A stretch of 64,000 bases of DNA from Hymenobacter cavernae (GTDB lineage: Bacteria > Bacteroidota > Bacteroidia > Cytophagales > Hymenobacteraceae). The stretch is taken from contig NZ_BMHT01000001.1 in assembly GCF_014641455.1 (NCBI RefSeq), forward strand, positions 806,001 to 870,000, in the 5' to 3' direction. The notes beneath the pieces are model-generated. The model did no database searches and was not told where the DNA came from. It saw nothing but the letters and a program-made list of their open reading frames with translations. Below are positions 16,671 through 26,618 of this stretch, in pieces; the stretch's first letter is position 1; each line of letters begins with the position of its first letter. The translations under genes and the position numbers were made by a program.

Positions 16671-19600
16671 ATGCTTCTTTCTACTTTTCGTGGGTTCCTC
16701 TTCTTATTCCTTCTTGCGGCAACGCAGTTGTCGGCGGCCAGTCCGCTGAGTTCGGCGCCAGATAGCCGCACCCTGGAATTTGTGGAGAACAAGGGCCAGT
16801 GGGACGCCCGCGCCCGCTACATGGCCGAGTTGCCGGCCGGCCGCTTATTCCTTAATACTACCGGCTTCACCTACGCCTTCGTCGACGCCAAGGCCCTGCC
16901 CGACCGTACGCACAGGCACCAGGCCCAATCCAAGCCAAGCACGGGCCTGTTGCGGGCGCATGCCTATTCGGTTACGTTTGAGGGTGCTAATCCGAACCCT
17001 AGCCTCAGCGGCAGCGAAGCCACGGCCGGGCATCGCAACTACTACCTAGGTCAGGACCCCAGCGCTTGGGCTTCCAACGTGCGCGGGTTTCGCACGGTGC
17101 GCTACGCTGAAGTGTACCCTGGCATCGGCGTGCAGCTCTACGAAAATCAGCACCAGCAGCTCGAATACGACTTTACGGTAGCCGCTGGCGCGCAGCCGGC
17201 CACTATTCGCCTGCGCTACCAGGGCGCCTTGCAGCTTAAGCTGCAAGGCGGCAAGCTGCTGATTCAGACCTCGGTGGGCACGGTGCAGGAACAGGCGCCA
17301 CAAGCCTGGCAGCAGATCGGAGAAAAGCGCGTGGCGGTGGCGTGCGCCTTTGTGTTGAAAGACAACACCGTAAGCTTCAAGCTAGGCAGCTACAACCGAA
17401 AGTACCCGCTCGTCATCGACCCGACCGTTGTCTTCTCCACCACCACCGGCTCCTACGCCGATAACTGGGGCTTCACGGCCACTTACGACGAGCAGGGCAA
17501 TATGTACTCGGGCGGCATTGTGTTTGGCGTGGGCTACCCCACCACTACCGGCGCCTACGATACTAGCTTCGGCGGCAACGAAGACATCAGCATCATCAAG
17601 TACAATACGGCGGTTAGTGGCCCGGCGGCCCGGCTGTATGCTACCTACCTAGGTGGTAATCAAGGGGAGGCGCCACACAGCTTGGTGGTAAACAAGCAGG
17701 GTGAGCTGGTGATTTTCGGCTCGACCGGCTCCGGCAATTTCCCGACGACCAGCGGCGCTTATGATCGTTCATTTAATGGCGGCCCGGCAGTAGAGCCTTT
17801 TCCTACTCCAGCACCCTTACCTGGTCAACCCGATGTTACGCTTAGATACCCTAATGGCGTAGACTTGTTCGTGGCCAAGCTCAGCGCCAATGGCTCGGCA
17901 CTCACAGGCTCTACTTTTCTGGGCGGTACCAGCACCGATGGCCTGCACATCAATTCGCCGCTGGCAGCTAATTACGGCGATGAGTTCCGGGGTGATGTTA
18001 TCACCGACGACGATGGCAACGTTTACTTGGCTTCTACTACCAGCAGCAGCAACTTTCCGGTTCGCAACGGCTACCGTATGAGCTACCAGTCCGGCGGCTC
18101 TGATGCGGTGGCTTGCAAGCTTTCGTCTGATCTAAAAGAACTGGTTTGGAGCACTTTCCTAGGTGGCTCCGGCTACGATGGCGCTTACTCAATTCAACTC
18201 GATCCTAACCGCAACGTGTACGTGTGCGGCGGCACTACCAGCTCTAACTTTCCAACCACCAGCGGCAGCTACCAACCCAGGCCCCTAGGAGGCATCGATG
18301 GCTTCGTAACCTGCCTGAGCAGCGCGGGTACTGTGTTGCAGAAGAGCACCTACCTAGGTACCAGAGCGTACGATCAAGCGTATTTCATCCAGCTTGATGC
18401 CGCCAACGACGTGTATCTACTCGGCCAGTCAAGTGGTCCGTACCCTATATCCGACCGGCAACTGTATCACGTCGACAATGGCCGCCAGTTTATCCAGAAG
18501 CTGGATAACACTTTTGCACGGAGCCTATACTCAACCACGTTTGGCAGCGGCCGTACCAGTTTCGATTTATCTTTAACGGCTTTTCTAGTTGACAACTGCG
18601 AGCGGGTCTACATCAGCGGCTGGGGTGCTGACCTCAACGGGACCAGCACCGCAGGTTTACCTGTCACGCCGAACGCTATTCAGCCCACAACGGATGGCTC
18701 CGACTTCTATCTGGCAGAGTTTACGCCCGGTCTGCAGTCGTTGGAATATGCTACTTTCTATGGTCAGTATGGCGTCGAGGAACACGTTGATGGCGGCACG
18801 TCGCGCTTCGACAAGCGCGGCGTGGTATATCAGGCGGTGTGCAGCGGTTGCGGTGGGGTCTCCGGCTTTCCGGTGCCGGACGGCGCTAATACCTATACAC
18901 CGAACAACAACTCTAGAAACTGCAACAACGCGTCCTTCAAGATTGACTTCGGCGCACTTCTCGCTGACCCCGGCCCCAGCCGCTACGTGTGCGTGGGCGC
19001 AGCCCCGATTAAGCTAGGTGGTACCCCGGAAGGTGGCGTCTGGAGCGGGCCGGGCGTGTCGGCAGCGCCGGGCGGCGGCTACCAATTCACGCCAACTACC
19101 GCCGTGCTAGGTCGCAATACGCTTACGTATGTGGTAGCCACAGCGGGCGTTTGCTACAGCACCAAAACCGTGCGCATGACCGTGACACCCGTCGCGACAC
19201 TGACGTTTGCCAGCGTACCTAGCGTGTGCCTAGATTCCAAAGCGGTAGCACTTACGGCCAGCCCACCCGGTGGCACGTTCAGCGGCCCCGGCATGAGCGG
19301 TAATACGTTCAACCCGGCGCAGGCCGGCGCGGGCACCCACCTCATCCGCTACGCCCTACCCGATTCCGTGGCCTGTGGCAGCATCACCCAGAACATCACA
19401 GTAAGCGCGCCGCCCGTCGTGCGCGCTGGTCCTGACACCACGCTCTGCGCTGACGAAGCCCGGGCTTTCCGCCTGCGGCAAGCCAGCCCCACCGGTGGTA
19501 CCTGGAGCGGCCCCGGCGTCACGGCCGACGGATTATTTACGCCGCCCAACACCAACAACCGCGGCGGCATTTTCAACCTGCGCTATACCATTGCCCAGAA

Positions 19601-20147
19601 TGGCTGCGAAGTGGAAGCCACGCGCCGGGTGGTCATTGCGCCAACTTCAGGCAACAATGTTCCGCTGGATATACCCGTCTGCGAAGCCGCACCGCAGTAC
19701 ACGGGCCTGGCGCCCTTCAACTGCCAGTTTACGCCCCTACTGCCCGGCGGCACCTATCAGTGGGACTTCGGCGACCAGACTACCTCCACCGAGGAAGCTC
19801 CATTGCACCTCTATAGCAAACCGGGCACATACCTAGTAAAACTAACGGCCCGCTACTCCAACTGCCAGGTAGAAACGCGCTTTGCGCCGGTGGAAGTCGG
19901 CGAAACGTTTATTCCAAACATCATCACGCCCAATGGCGACGGCAAAAATGAGTTATTTATCCCGCGCTTTAGCTGCGCTCCGGCTACGCTTCGCATCTTC
20001 TCGCGCTGGGGCAGCCAAATTTTTGAGACTAAAAACTACCGCAACGACTGGCACGGCAACGGCCTCGCCGATGGTGTATACTACTATCATCTACGCGACA
20101 CGGAAGGCCGCTCGGCGAAAGGCTGGCTGGAGGTCAAGCGCAACTAA
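16671..20147 (+). CDS. Large SBBP/PKD surface protein with type B T9SS C-terminal domain
   Basis: 1158 residues. Signal peptide (1-23), an N-terminal region FVENKGQWDARARYMAEL typical of proteins that carry SBBP beta-propeller repeats (about 260-720; repeated forms such as YLGGN, FLGGSGYDGAYSIQLD, FPTTSGAYD), several Ig-like PKD-type segments with WSGPGVS, a PKD domain around 1030-1085 (YQWDFGDQTTSTEEAPLHLY), and a gliding-motility-associated C-terminal domain: FIPNIITPNGDGKNELF ... LRIFSRWGSQIFET ... GVYYYHL. It should be exported by T9SS and displayed at the surface; adhesion or matrix roles are inferred. It is divergent from the EEP gene. Confidence 0.9.
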   Translation: MLLSTFRGFLFLFLLAATQLSAASPLSSAPDSRTLEFVENKGQWDARARYMAELPAGRLFLNTTGFTYAFVDAKALPDRTHRHQAQSKPSTGLLRAHAYSVTFEGANPNPSLSGSEATAGHRNYYLGQDPSAWASNVRGFRTVRYAEVYPGIGVQLYENQHQQLEYDFTVAAGAQPATIRLRYQGALQLKLQGGKLLIQTSVGTVQEQAPQAWQQIGEKRVAVACAFVLKDNTVSFKLGSYNRKYPLVIDPTVVFSTTTGSYADNWGFTATYDEQGNMYSGGIVFGVGYPTTTGAYDTSFGGNEDISIIKYNTAVSGPAARLYATYLGGNQGEAPHSLVVNKQGELVIFGSTGSGNFPTTSGAYDRSFNGGPAVEPFPTPAPLPGQPDVTLRYPNGVDLFVAKLSANGSALTGSTFLGGTSTDGLHINSPLAANYGDEFRGDVITDDDGNVYLASTTSSSNFPVRNGYRMSYQSGGSDAVACKLSSDLKELVWSTFLGGSGYDGAYSIQLDPNRNVYVCGGTTSSNFPTTSGSYQPRPLGGIDGFVTCLSSAGTVLQKSTYLGTRAYDQAYFIQLDAANDVYLLGQSSGPYPISDRQLYHVDNGRQFIQKLDNTFARSLYSTTFGSGRTSFDLSLTAFLVDNCERVYISGWGADLNGTSTAGLPVTPNAIQPTTDGSDFYLAEFTPGLQSLEYATFYGQYGVEEHVDGGTSRFDKRGVVYQAVCSGCGGVSGFPVPDGANTYTPNNNSRNCNNASFKIDFGALLADPGPSRYVCVGAAPIKLGGTPEGGVWSGPGVSAAPGGGYQFTPTTAVLGRNTLTYVVATAGVCYSTKTVRMTVTPVATLTFASVPSVCLDSKAVALTASPPGGTFSGPGMSGNTFNPAQAGAGTHLIRYALPDSVACGSITQNITVSAPPVVRAGPDTTLCADEARAFRLRQASPTGGTWSGPGVTADGLFTPPNTNNRGGIFNLRYTIAQNGCEVEATRRVVIAPTSGNNVPLDIPVCEAAPQYTGLAPFNCQFTPLLPGGTYQWDFGDQTTSTEEAPLHLYSKPGTYLVKLTARYSNCQVETRFAPVEVGETFIPNIITPNGDGKNELFIPRFSCAPATLRIFSRWGSQIFETKNYRNDWHGNGLADGVYYYHLRDTEGRSAKGWLEVKRN

Positions 20148-20405
20148 GCGGTGAGTTCTTTATTAAGGAGTAGTCTGCTTTTAATAACAAGTGAGGCTAG
20201 CTTACCCAACCGTAGAAGTGAAGCAATTCCGATTGCATATTTTCTCACGGCCTGGGAACCAAGTATATTAATCTGCGGCTTATCAGAATAACTGGAATGT
20301 GGGCAAGCAGCCAGCCAATTTCTACTACTATTTGCTGTACATGGCCGATGGTACTAAGATAAAGCCTGGCTGGAAGTACAGTCCTAGCTTACCCCGGCGT
20401 GCCCC
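20148..20405. other. Non-coding gap before the rimP promoter
   Basis: No gene, tRNA or clear terminator is seen after the SBBP protein. A short open frame beginning at 20299 runs through the rimP promoter and is rejected. Confidence 0.5.
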
Positions 20406-20436
20406 TTGCGCTTCCCCAGATTTTGTAGTATATTTG
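20406..20436 (+). promoter_or_regulatory. Promoter of rimP-nusA-infB
   Basis: TTG at 20406-20408, 20-nt spacer, TATATTTG at 20429-20436. Transcription should start near 20442, directly before a strong hairpin. Confidence 0.75.
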
Positions 20437-20448
20437 CGCCAGCAATTG

Positions 20449-20485
20449 AAAAGAAAGAGGGGACGCGTAGTCCCCTCTTTCTTTT
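20449..20485 (+). terminator. Terminator-like hairpin in the rimP leader (possible attenuator)
   Basis: A 16-bp perfect stem (20449-20464 / 20470-20485, loop GCGTA) ends in CTTTCTTTT and lies between the probable transcription start and the rimP ATG at 20504. If it terminated fully the operon would be off, so regulated read-through is likely. The alternative is a terminator of the upstream gene that happens to lie past the promoter. Confidence 0.65.
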
Positions 20486-20503
20486 GCCACCTAGCTCTAT
20501 CGC

Positions 20504-20977
20504 ATGAAATTCTCTCCCGCCCAGCTTAACGAGATGCTTCAGGACAGCCTTGCTGGTCTGGACCTTTTTGTTGTAAGCCTTTCCATATCCGATTCGGCCG
20601 TTCGCCCCAAAGTCACGGCAGTTCTGGATGGCGAGCAAGGTGTAGGCATTGATGAATGCGCGCAGGTTAGTCGGCGTCTGGCCCGTCGCATTGATGACGC
20701 GTACGGCGAAGAAGCTAGCTACACGCTAGAAGTCACATCGCCCGGCGCCGACCAACCATTGAGCGACCCACGCCAGTATATGCGCCATGCTGGCCGTAGC
20801 CTCAGCCTGAAAATGGCAGATGGCACCGAGAAAACCGGCACGCTGGAGGCATCCGATGCCACTGGCATTCAGCTGACGGAAGTAATAAAAGAGAAGAATA
20901 AGAAGAAAACCTTACCAGCGGCCTTCATTCCGTACGCGGATATAAAGGAAGCTAAAGTGGTTATTTCGTTTAAGTAA
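20504..20977 (+). CDS. rimP: Ribosome maturation factor RimP
   Basis: Assists 30S ribosomal subunit assembly. 157 residues: N-terminal alpha/beta domain with LDLFVVSLSISDS and VTAVLDGEQGVGIDECAQVSRRL, the family mark YTLEVTSPGADQPLSDPRQY, and a C-terminal SH3-like barrel (KTGTLEASDATGIQLTEV). First gene of the conserved rimP-nusA-infB cluster; nusA follows after 84 bp. Confidence 0.93.
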   Translation: MKFSPAQLNEMLQDSLAGLDLFVVSLSISDSAVRPKVTAVLDGEQGVGIDECAQVSRRLARRIDDAYGEEASYTLEVTSPGADQPLSDPRQYMRHAGRSLSLKMADGTEKTGTLEASDATGIQLTEVIKEKNKKKTLPAAFIPYADIKEAKVVISFK

Positions 20978-21061
20978 ATAGTTGCATGGTTAACTGGCTG
21001 CTTGCCACCTAGGTTCTCAGCTGTTCAACCGCCAACAATTTAACAATCATCAATTTCTACA

Positions 21062-22336
21062 ATGAACAGTCACGTCTTAATCGAATCGTTTGCCGAGTTC
21101 GCTCGCTCCAAGAACATCGACCGTCCCACGATGATGAGCATCCTGGAGGACGTGTTCCGCACGATGATTCGGAAGAAGTACACGACCGATGAGAACTTCG
21201 ACGTCATCCTGAACGTGGACAAGGGCGACCTAGAAATCTACCGCAACCGCGAAATCGTGGATGATGACTCAGAAGATATCTGGGACTTCGATAAGATTCC
21301 GCTGGAAGAGGCCAAAAAGATCGAGCCCGACTACGAAGTAGGCGAGCAAGTTGCCGAGGAAGTGAAGCTGGAGGACTTTGGCCGTCGCGCTGTGCTCATG
21401 GCCCGTCAGACGCTGATTCAGCGCGTGAAAGACCTAGAGCGAGACAATCTTTACCAGCAGTATAAAGACCAGGTTGGAGAGATTATTACCGGCGAAGTGT
21501 ACCAGGTGTGGAGCCGTGAGGCCCTCATCTTGGATAAAGAGGAGAATGAGCTGGTTCTACCAAAATCGGAGCAGATCCCGAAGGACCGCTACCGCAAAGG
21601 TGACACAGTACGTGCCGTTGTACACCGTGTAGAGGTAATCAATGGTACGCCCAAGATCATCTTATCGCGGGCTGCCCCGGCTTTTCTGGAGCGCTTGTTC
21701 GAGCAGGAAGTGCCAGAGATTTTTGATGGTCTTATCACCATCAAGAACATCGTGCGGGAGCCGGGTGAGCGGGCCAAGGTAGCCGTTGAAAGCTACGACG
21801 ACCGCATTGACCCAGTAGGCGCTTGCGTCGGTATGAAAGGTTCACGCATCCATGCTGTCGTGCGGGAGCTGGAGAACGAAAACATCGACGTCATCAACTA
21901 CACTGACAATCTTGAGCTTTATATTCAGCGGGCTTTATCGCCGGCTAAAATTGGCTCGATGAAGATCAATGAACAAACTGGCCGGGTTTCGGTGTTCTTA
22001 AAGCCAGACCAGGTAAGTCTGGCTATCGGCCGCGGCGGTGCTAACATCAAGCTAGCCAGCCGGCTGGTTGGAATGGAAATCGACGTGTTCCGGGAAGCCG
22101 AGGACTACGACGAGGATATCGCGCTGGACGAGTTCCAGGACGAGATTGAGCCTTGGGTTCTGGCCGAATTTAAGAAGATCGGCCTAGACACTGGCCGGGC
22201 TGTTTTGGCCGTAAGTAAAGAAGATATAGTACGCCGGACGGAGTTGGAAGAAGAGACTGTAGAAGACGTCTTCCGCATCATCCGACAGGAATTTGAGGAT
22301 TCCGAAGAAGAGGCAAATTCCGGCGACGCGCAATGA
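21062..22336 (+). CDS. nusA: Transcription elongation/termination factor NusA
   Basis: Binds RNA polymerase and nascent RNA, and affects pausing, termination and antitermination. 424 residues: N-terminal RNAP-binding domain (about 1-125), S1 domain (about 135-200, GEIITGEVYQVWSREALILD), and KH domains with VGACVGMKGSRIHAVVRELENENIDVI and SLAIGRGGANIKLASRLVGMEIDV. The C-terminus is short and acidic, without the two acidic repeats of E. coli NusA. Position after a terminator-like leader hairpin makes autoregulation through read-through plausible. Confidence 0.96.
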   Translation: MNSHVLIESFAEFARSKNIDRPTMMSILEDVFRTMIRKKYTTDENFDVILNVDKGDLEIYRNREIVDDDSEDIWDFDKIPLEEAKKIEPDYEVGEQVAEEVKLEDFGRRAVLMARQTLIQRVKDLERDNLYQQYKDQVGEIITGEVYQVWSREALILDKEENELVLPKSEQIPKDRYRKGDTVRAVVHRVEVINGTPKIILSRAAPAFLERLFEQEVPEIFDGLITIKNIVREPGERAKVAVESYDDRIDPVGACVGMKGSRIHAVVRELENENIDVINYTDNLELYIQRALSPAKIGSMKINEQTGRVSVFLKPDQVSLAIGRGGANIKLASRLVGMEIDVFREAEDYDEDIALDEFQDEIEPWVLAEFKKIGLDTGRAVLAVSKEDIVRRTELEEETVEDVFRIIRQEFEDSEEEANSGDAQ

Positions 22337-22357
22337 GTGTGCGGCGGCCGGTCCGGT

Positions 22358-22399
22358 AACGGCGTTAAATCAAGCTACATGGCGTGATTTAACGCCGTT
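22358..22399 (+). terminator. Hairpin between nusA and infB
   Basis: A 15-bp perfect stem, 22358-22372 with 22385-22399 (AACGGCGTTAAATCA). No T-run follows, so it may be a weak terminator or an RNA-stability or processing element. Confidence 0.5.
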
Positions 22400-22417
22400 C
22401 GGCAAGATTTAATGTAG

Positions 22418-22425
22418 TACCTTTG
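22418..22425 (+). promoter_or_regulatory. Putative internal -7 element of infB
   Basis: TACCTTTG, 33 nt before the infB ATG. An in-frame TTG at 22423 lies inside it and is thus not the start codon. It suggests that infB can be transcribed independently of rimP-nusA. Confidence 0.6.
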
Positions 22426-22458
22426 CAACTGAATACGAGTATCGTTCGCGAGCATAGA

Positions 22459-25400
22459 ATGGCGGAAGCAACACCCAAACGGCTACAGCAGGCAGCCAAA
22501 GACCTGAACATCGGCTTGTCTACTATCGTAGACTTTCTGGCGGGAAAAGGGCATCAGATCGAAAACAAACCCACGACGAAGCTAACCTCTGAGCAGGTTT
22601 CGCTGCTCAACAAAGCCTTTGAGTCGTCGGCGCAAGATAAGATCGAAGCCTCTAAGCTCAGCCAGGCCAAGCGCCAGAGCGAGTTAGAGGCCACCCCACC
22701 TCGCCCTGAACCCGTAGCTCCTAAAGCTAACGGTAGCGTAGCTGCGCCCGTTGTTACCGCTGCTCCCGCTCCCAAACCAGTCGAAGAACCGAAGCCGGCT
22801 GCCCCAGCGGCACGGCCTGCACCGGTTGCTGCATCGCAACCGGCTGTTCCTGTTTATACGCCTGCTCCGGCTCCGGCCGCTCCAGCACCTACCCCAGCTC
22901 CCGCAGCCTCAACACCTGCACCAGCTGAGGCACCCCGGACACCCGGTCTGAAAGTGCTTGGTAAGATTGAGCTTGATGCGAAAGGCCGGCCAGTACCACC
23001 GCGTCCGGCAGCCAGCGCGCCTGCACCTGCTCAGGCTGCACCAGCTGCTCCAGTAGTTAGGCCCGCCGAGCCCCGCCCGGCACCGACACCAGCCCCTGTA
23101 GCTGCGCCCGCTGCTCAACCAACTGTAGAAGCTAAGGCAGCACCTACACCCCAGCCTGCTACACCTCCGCAACCGGCTCCAGCAGTAGTAGCTCAACCTG
23201 CAGCACAACCAGCGCCCATGCCGGCAGCGGCTCCTCCTGCTGCAGCTGCACCAACACCGGCTGCACCAGTGACTGAAAACCCAACTGCACCAGAAGACAC
23301 CAGCACGATTGTAGCCAAAGCCGATCAGCTGAAAGGCCTTACTGTGCTAGGAAAGATCGAGTTGCCGGTTGATTCTTCCCGCCGTAGCGGTGGAGGCAAC
23401 AACCGCCGCCCTGTGGCTTCTTCCGACGTGCGCAAGAGCGGCCTTAGCGCTGCGGATGCCAAGAAGAAGCGTCAGCGCCTTCCTACGCCTGGAGCCGCCA
23501 ATACTGGTGGGCAGCAAGGTGGTAGCCAAGGTCAGGGAGGTCAGCAGGGTCAAGGCAACCGTCCGCACAATGCACCGGGGCAGCAACGGCCAGGTGGCCC
23601 AGGGCAGCAGCGCACTGGCAATCAAGGTGGCCGCCCAAGCCAAGGTAACTCAAATGCTCCTCGTCCGGTTGTTCCAGCTACAACGCCCGAGCAAAACGAG
23701 CGTCAGATTCAGGAGCAGATTAAGGCAACACTCGCTAAGCTGAGTGGTGGCCGAGGTGGCGCTCAGAACAACCGCGCTAAATATCGCCGCGATAAGCGCG
23801 CTGGCGCAGCTGAAGCTGCTGACTTGCAGCGCCAGCAGAATGAGCTAGCCTCGAAGACCCTTAAGGTTACTGAGTTTATCTCAGCCAACGACCTAGCTTC
23901 GCTGATGGACGTGTCGGTGAACGAAGTCATTAAGATATGCCTCGGCATGGGTATGTTCGTCTCGATCAACCAACGCCTCGATGCGGAAGCTATTACGGTC
24001 ATTGCCGACGAGTTTGGCTATGATGTAGAGTTCCTGTCGGCGGAGGAAGAAGAAGCCGACCTAGGTGTTGAAGACGCAGACGAAGACTTACAGCCACGCG
24101 CCCCGATTGTAACGATCATGGGTCACGTCGACCACGGTAAAACGTCGCTGCTTGACTACATCCGCAGTGCTAGCGTAGCCAAAGGCGAAGCTGGTGGTAT
24201 CACGCAGCACATCGGTGCTTACGACGTAATGACAGCTTCAGGCAAGCGTGTTACCTTCCTAGATACTCCGGGTCACGAAGCCTTTACCGCTATGCGTGCT
24301 CGTGGTGCGAAGGTGACGGACATTGCCATCATCGTGGTAGCTGCTGACGATTCGGTGATGCCGCAGACTAAGGAAGCCATCAACCACGCACAGGCTGCCG
24401 GTGTGCCGATCGTAATTGCGTTCAACAAGATTGATAAGCCATCGGCCAACGCGGACAAAATTCGGGAAGAGCTGTCGGCTATCAATATCCTGGTGGAAGA
24501 ATGGGGTGGTAAGTACCAGTCGCAAGAAGTATCGGCAAAGTCGGGACTCGGCGTGGAAGACTTGCTGGAGAAGGTACTGCTCGAAGCAGAACTGCTGGAG
24601 TTGAAAGCCAACCCTGACCGCAACGCAGTGGGTACCGTTATTGAAGCCTCTCTGGATAAAGGCCGCGGCTACGTAACGACGGTACTAGTGCAAACGGGTA
24701 CGCTGCGCGTTGGCGACATCGTGCTGGCTGGTCCGCACTATGGCCGCGTGAAAGCGATGACTGACCACCGTGGCAAGAAAATGAAGCAGGCTGGGCCAGC
24801 CACGCCGGTGCAGGTGCTTGGCCTAACTGGCGCGCCACAGGCTGGCGACAAGATTCAGGTGATGGAAACGGAACGCGAAGCTCGCGAGCTAGCCACCCAG
24901 CGTCAGCAGCTTACCCGCGAACAGAGCATGCGTACCAAGAAGCACATCACCCTCGACGAGATTGGTCGCCGTCTGGCAATTGGCTCGTTCAAGGAGTTGA
25001 ACGTGCTGGTAAAAGGCGACGTGGACGGTTCGGTAGAAGCTCTCTCGGACTCGCTGCTCAAACTGAGCACGCCGGAAGTGAAGGTAAACATCCTCAGCAA
25101 AGGGGTAGGTGCCATCTCCGAATCGGACGTGCTGCTGGCTTCGGCTTCGGATGCCATCATCATCGGCTTCCAGGTTCGTCCTTCGCAGAGTGCGCGTAAG
25201 CTGGCTGAGCAAGAGCAGATTGACATCCGCCTCTACTCGATCATCTACAATGCCATCAACGAGGTGAAGGATGCCATGGAAGGCATGCTGGCTCCGACGG
25301 TGCAAGAAGTGGTGGTTGCCAACGCCGAAGTGCGTCAGGTGTTCCACATCACCAAAGTGGGTACGATTGGTGGCTGTATGGTGACCGATGGTACGTTCAC

Positions 25401-25602
25401 CCGCAAAACCAAGGTACGGGTTGTGCGCGACGGTATTGTACTGCACACGGGCGATATTCAGGACCTGAAGCGCTTCAAAGACGATGTGTCGGAAGTACGC
25501 CAAGGCTACGAATGCGGTATCAGCGTTAAGGGCTTCAGTGACCTTCAGGAAGGTGACAATATTGAAGGCTTCGAAGAGAAGGAAATTAAGCGTACGCTGT
25601 AA
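22459..25602 (+). CDS. infB: Translation initiation factor IF-2
   Basis: GTPase that delivers initiator tRNA to the 30S subunit. 1047 residues: N-terminal IF2_N ([25 protein letters not shown]), a very long Pro/Ala-rich linker (about 75-290) and Gly/Gln-rich stretch (about 340-410), a second IF2_N ([24 protein letters not shown]), then the G domain with G1 GHVDHGKTS (about 555), G3 DTPGHEAF (about 601) and G4 NKIDKP (about 655), and domains II-IV to the C-terminus [12 protein letters not shown]. Start ATG 22459 gives [11 protein letters not shown]. Confidence 0.97.
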   Translation: MAEATPKRLQQAAKDLNIGLSTIVDFLAGKGHQIENKPTTKLTSEQVSLLNKAFESSAQDKIEASKLSQAKRQSELEATPPRPEPVAPKANGSVAAPVVTAAPAPKPVEEPKPAAPAARPAPVAASQPAVPVYTPAPAPAAPAPTPAPAASTPAPAEAPRTPGLKVLGKIELDAKGRPVPPRPAASAPAPAQAAPAAPVVRPAEPRPAPTPAPVAAPAAQPTVEAKAAPTPQPATPPQPAPAVVAQPAAQPAPMPAAAPPAAAAPTPAAPVTENPTAPEDTSTIVAKADQLKGLTVLGKIELPVDSSRRSGGGNNRRPVASSDVRKSGLSAADAKKKRQRLPTPGAANTGGQQGGSQGQGGQQGQGNRPHNAPGQQRPGGPGQQRTGNQGGRPSQGNSNAPRPVVPATTPEQNERQIQEQIKATLAKLSGGRGGAQNNRAKYRRDKRAGAAEAADLQRQQNELASKTLKVTEFISANDLASLMDVSVNEVIKICLGMGMFVSINQRLDAEAITVIADEFGYDVEFLSAEEEEADLGVEDADEDLQPRAPIVTIMGHVDHGKTSLLDYIRSASVAKGEAGGITQHIGAYDVMTASGKRVTFLDTPGHEAFTAMRARGAKVTDIAIIVVAADDSVMPQTKEAINHAQAAGVPIVIAFNKIDKPSANADKIREELSAINILVEEWGGKYQSQEVSAKSGLGVEDLLEKVLLEAELLELKANPDRNAVGTVIEASLDKGRGYVTTVLVQTGTLRVGDIVLAGPHYGRVKAMTDHRGKKMKQAGPATPVQVLGLTGAPQAGDKIQVMETEREARELATQRQQLTREQSMRTKKHITLDEIGRRLAIGSFKELNVLVKGDVDGSVEALSDSLLKLSTPEVKVNILSKGVGAISESDVLLASASDAIIIGFQVRPSQSARKLAEQEQIDIRLYSIIYNAINEVKDAMEGMLAPTVQEVVVANAEVRQVFHITKVGTIGGCMVTDGTFTRKTKVRVVRDGIVLHTGDIQDLKRFKDDVSEVRQGYECGISVKGFSDLQEGDNIEGFEEKEIKRTL

Positions 25603-25629
25603 ACAAGTGATTTCAGCGTGCAACTTATA

Positions 25630-25668
25630 CCAAAGCCCCAACGGATGCCGTTGGGGCTTTGGCTTTTA
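25630..25668 (+). terminator. Terminator of the rimP-nusA-infB operon
   Basis: A 15-bp perfect stem (25630-25644 / 25648-25662) with a 3-nt loop, then CTTTTA, 27 bp past the infB stop. Confidence 0.9.
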
Positions 25669-25704
25669 TAAGCATCTCGCTCCGGCTGGCAGAGATTAAG
25701 TCAG

Positions 25705-25712
25705 TAGATTTG
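25705..25712 (+). promoter_or_regulatory. Putative -7 element of the outer-membrane barrel gene
   Basis: TAGATTTG fits TANNTTTG and would give a leader of about 65 nt. Confidence 0.45.
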
Positions 25713-25782
25713 TACTATCAACGGCCAGCAGAGCGTATACTAGGATCTGTTTGAGCCGAAGCTCAACTTACCATTCTAGGTT

Positions 25783-26541
25783 ATGACGAAAAAGCTCGCC
25801 GCTCGGCTACTCATTCTTTTCTTCTTGCAAGCTAGCTTCGTGGCACTCGCGCAAACTAAGAAGCCTGCTAAGTCGACTACAGTTTCCAAAAAAGAGGCGG
25901 CAAAATCTACTGGGGCTAGCTCTTCGACAAAGGCAGCTCCCCCCCCTGCGTCTCAAGAGCCAACAACCCTTCAGAAAGGCGTTACGCAGGTACAGACGGT
26001 GCTCAACACAATGTATGAGCCACAGACAACGTCTACTTTTCATTCTGGCAACACGGCTGTGAACGTTGGTCTTGGATTATTAGGAGCGAATCATGGCTAC
26101 GATGTTTTTGGCAGCGTAAGTCAGTCGCCAGCTCTGAGTGTGTCGTATGAGCGAGGCATCACCGACAGCTTCGGTCCGGGTACCCTCAGCGTAGGCGGCC
26201 TACTTGGCTACAAGCATTACTACTATGATTTTCCGAAGACGGATTATAGAGCCAGCTGGACAGATGTGCTATTAATGGCGCGTGGGTCTTACCACTACAA
26301 CCTTACTGATAATCCGCAAATAGACACGTACGCAGGACTGACCTTAGGTGTCCGCCTCAACACGTATTCAAATAGTAATGCTAATTCTGTAGCGCGAGAC
26401 GTCTACAACGACCAAGGCTTGCACCTGGCTACCGGTATCTTCTTAGGTGGCCGCTATTTTGTCACCAACAACCTAGGTGTTTTTGCAGAAGCCGGCTATG
26501 ATATGACGTACCTAAAGTTTGGACTCACGGCGAAATTCTGA
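25783..26541 (+). CDS. Outer-membrane beta-barrel protein
   Basis: 252 residues. Signal peptide to about residue 24 (LLILFFLQASFVALAQ), a low-complexity Lys/Ser/Ala/Pro linker (25-65), then alternating aromatic beta strands such as LSVSYERGITDSFG, VGGLLGYKHYYYDF, TYAGLTLGVRLNTY, HLATGIFLGGRYFVTNNLGVFAEAGYDMTYLKFGLTAKF, ending in Phe as usual for BAM substrates. The pattern predicts a small 8-10-strand barrel. Function unknown. Flanked by terminators, so transcribed alone. Confidence 0.82.
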   Translation: MTKKLAARLLILFFLQASFVALAQTKKPAKSTTVSKKEAAKSTGASSSTKAAPPPASQEPTTLQKGVTQVQTVLNTMYEPQTTSTFHSGNTAVNVGLGLLGANHGYDVFGSVSQSPALSVSYERGITDSFGPGTLSVGGLLGYKHYYYDFPKTDYRASWTDVLLMARGSYHYNLTDNPQIDTYAGLTLGVRLNTYSNSNANSVARDVYNDQGLHLATGIFLGGRYFVTNNLGVFAEAGYDMTYLKFGLTAKF

Positions 26542-26573
26542 CACGAATTAACTTCTACTACGGCAGTAATAAG

Positions 26574-26615
26574 ATCAAAAAAAGCTCCGGCAGTATTGCC
26601 GGAGCTTTTTTTGAT
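26574..26615. terminator. Strong bidirectional terminator
   Basis: A 19-bp perfect stem (26574-26592 / 26597-26615) with a 4-nt loop and A7/T7 runs inside the arms. It serves the barrel gene and the convergent basic-protein gene. Confidence 0.93.
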
Positions 26616-26618
26616 GTC

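Noticed and set aside
20299..20529. Short open frame upstream of rimP
   Set aside because: It runs through the rimP promoter, the hairpin and the rimP start codon and has no family resemblance.
24889..25641. Minus-strand open frame of about 250 codons over infB
   Set aside because: It lies antisense to conserved IF-2 domains and has no recognisable motif; GC-rich codon use opens such frames.
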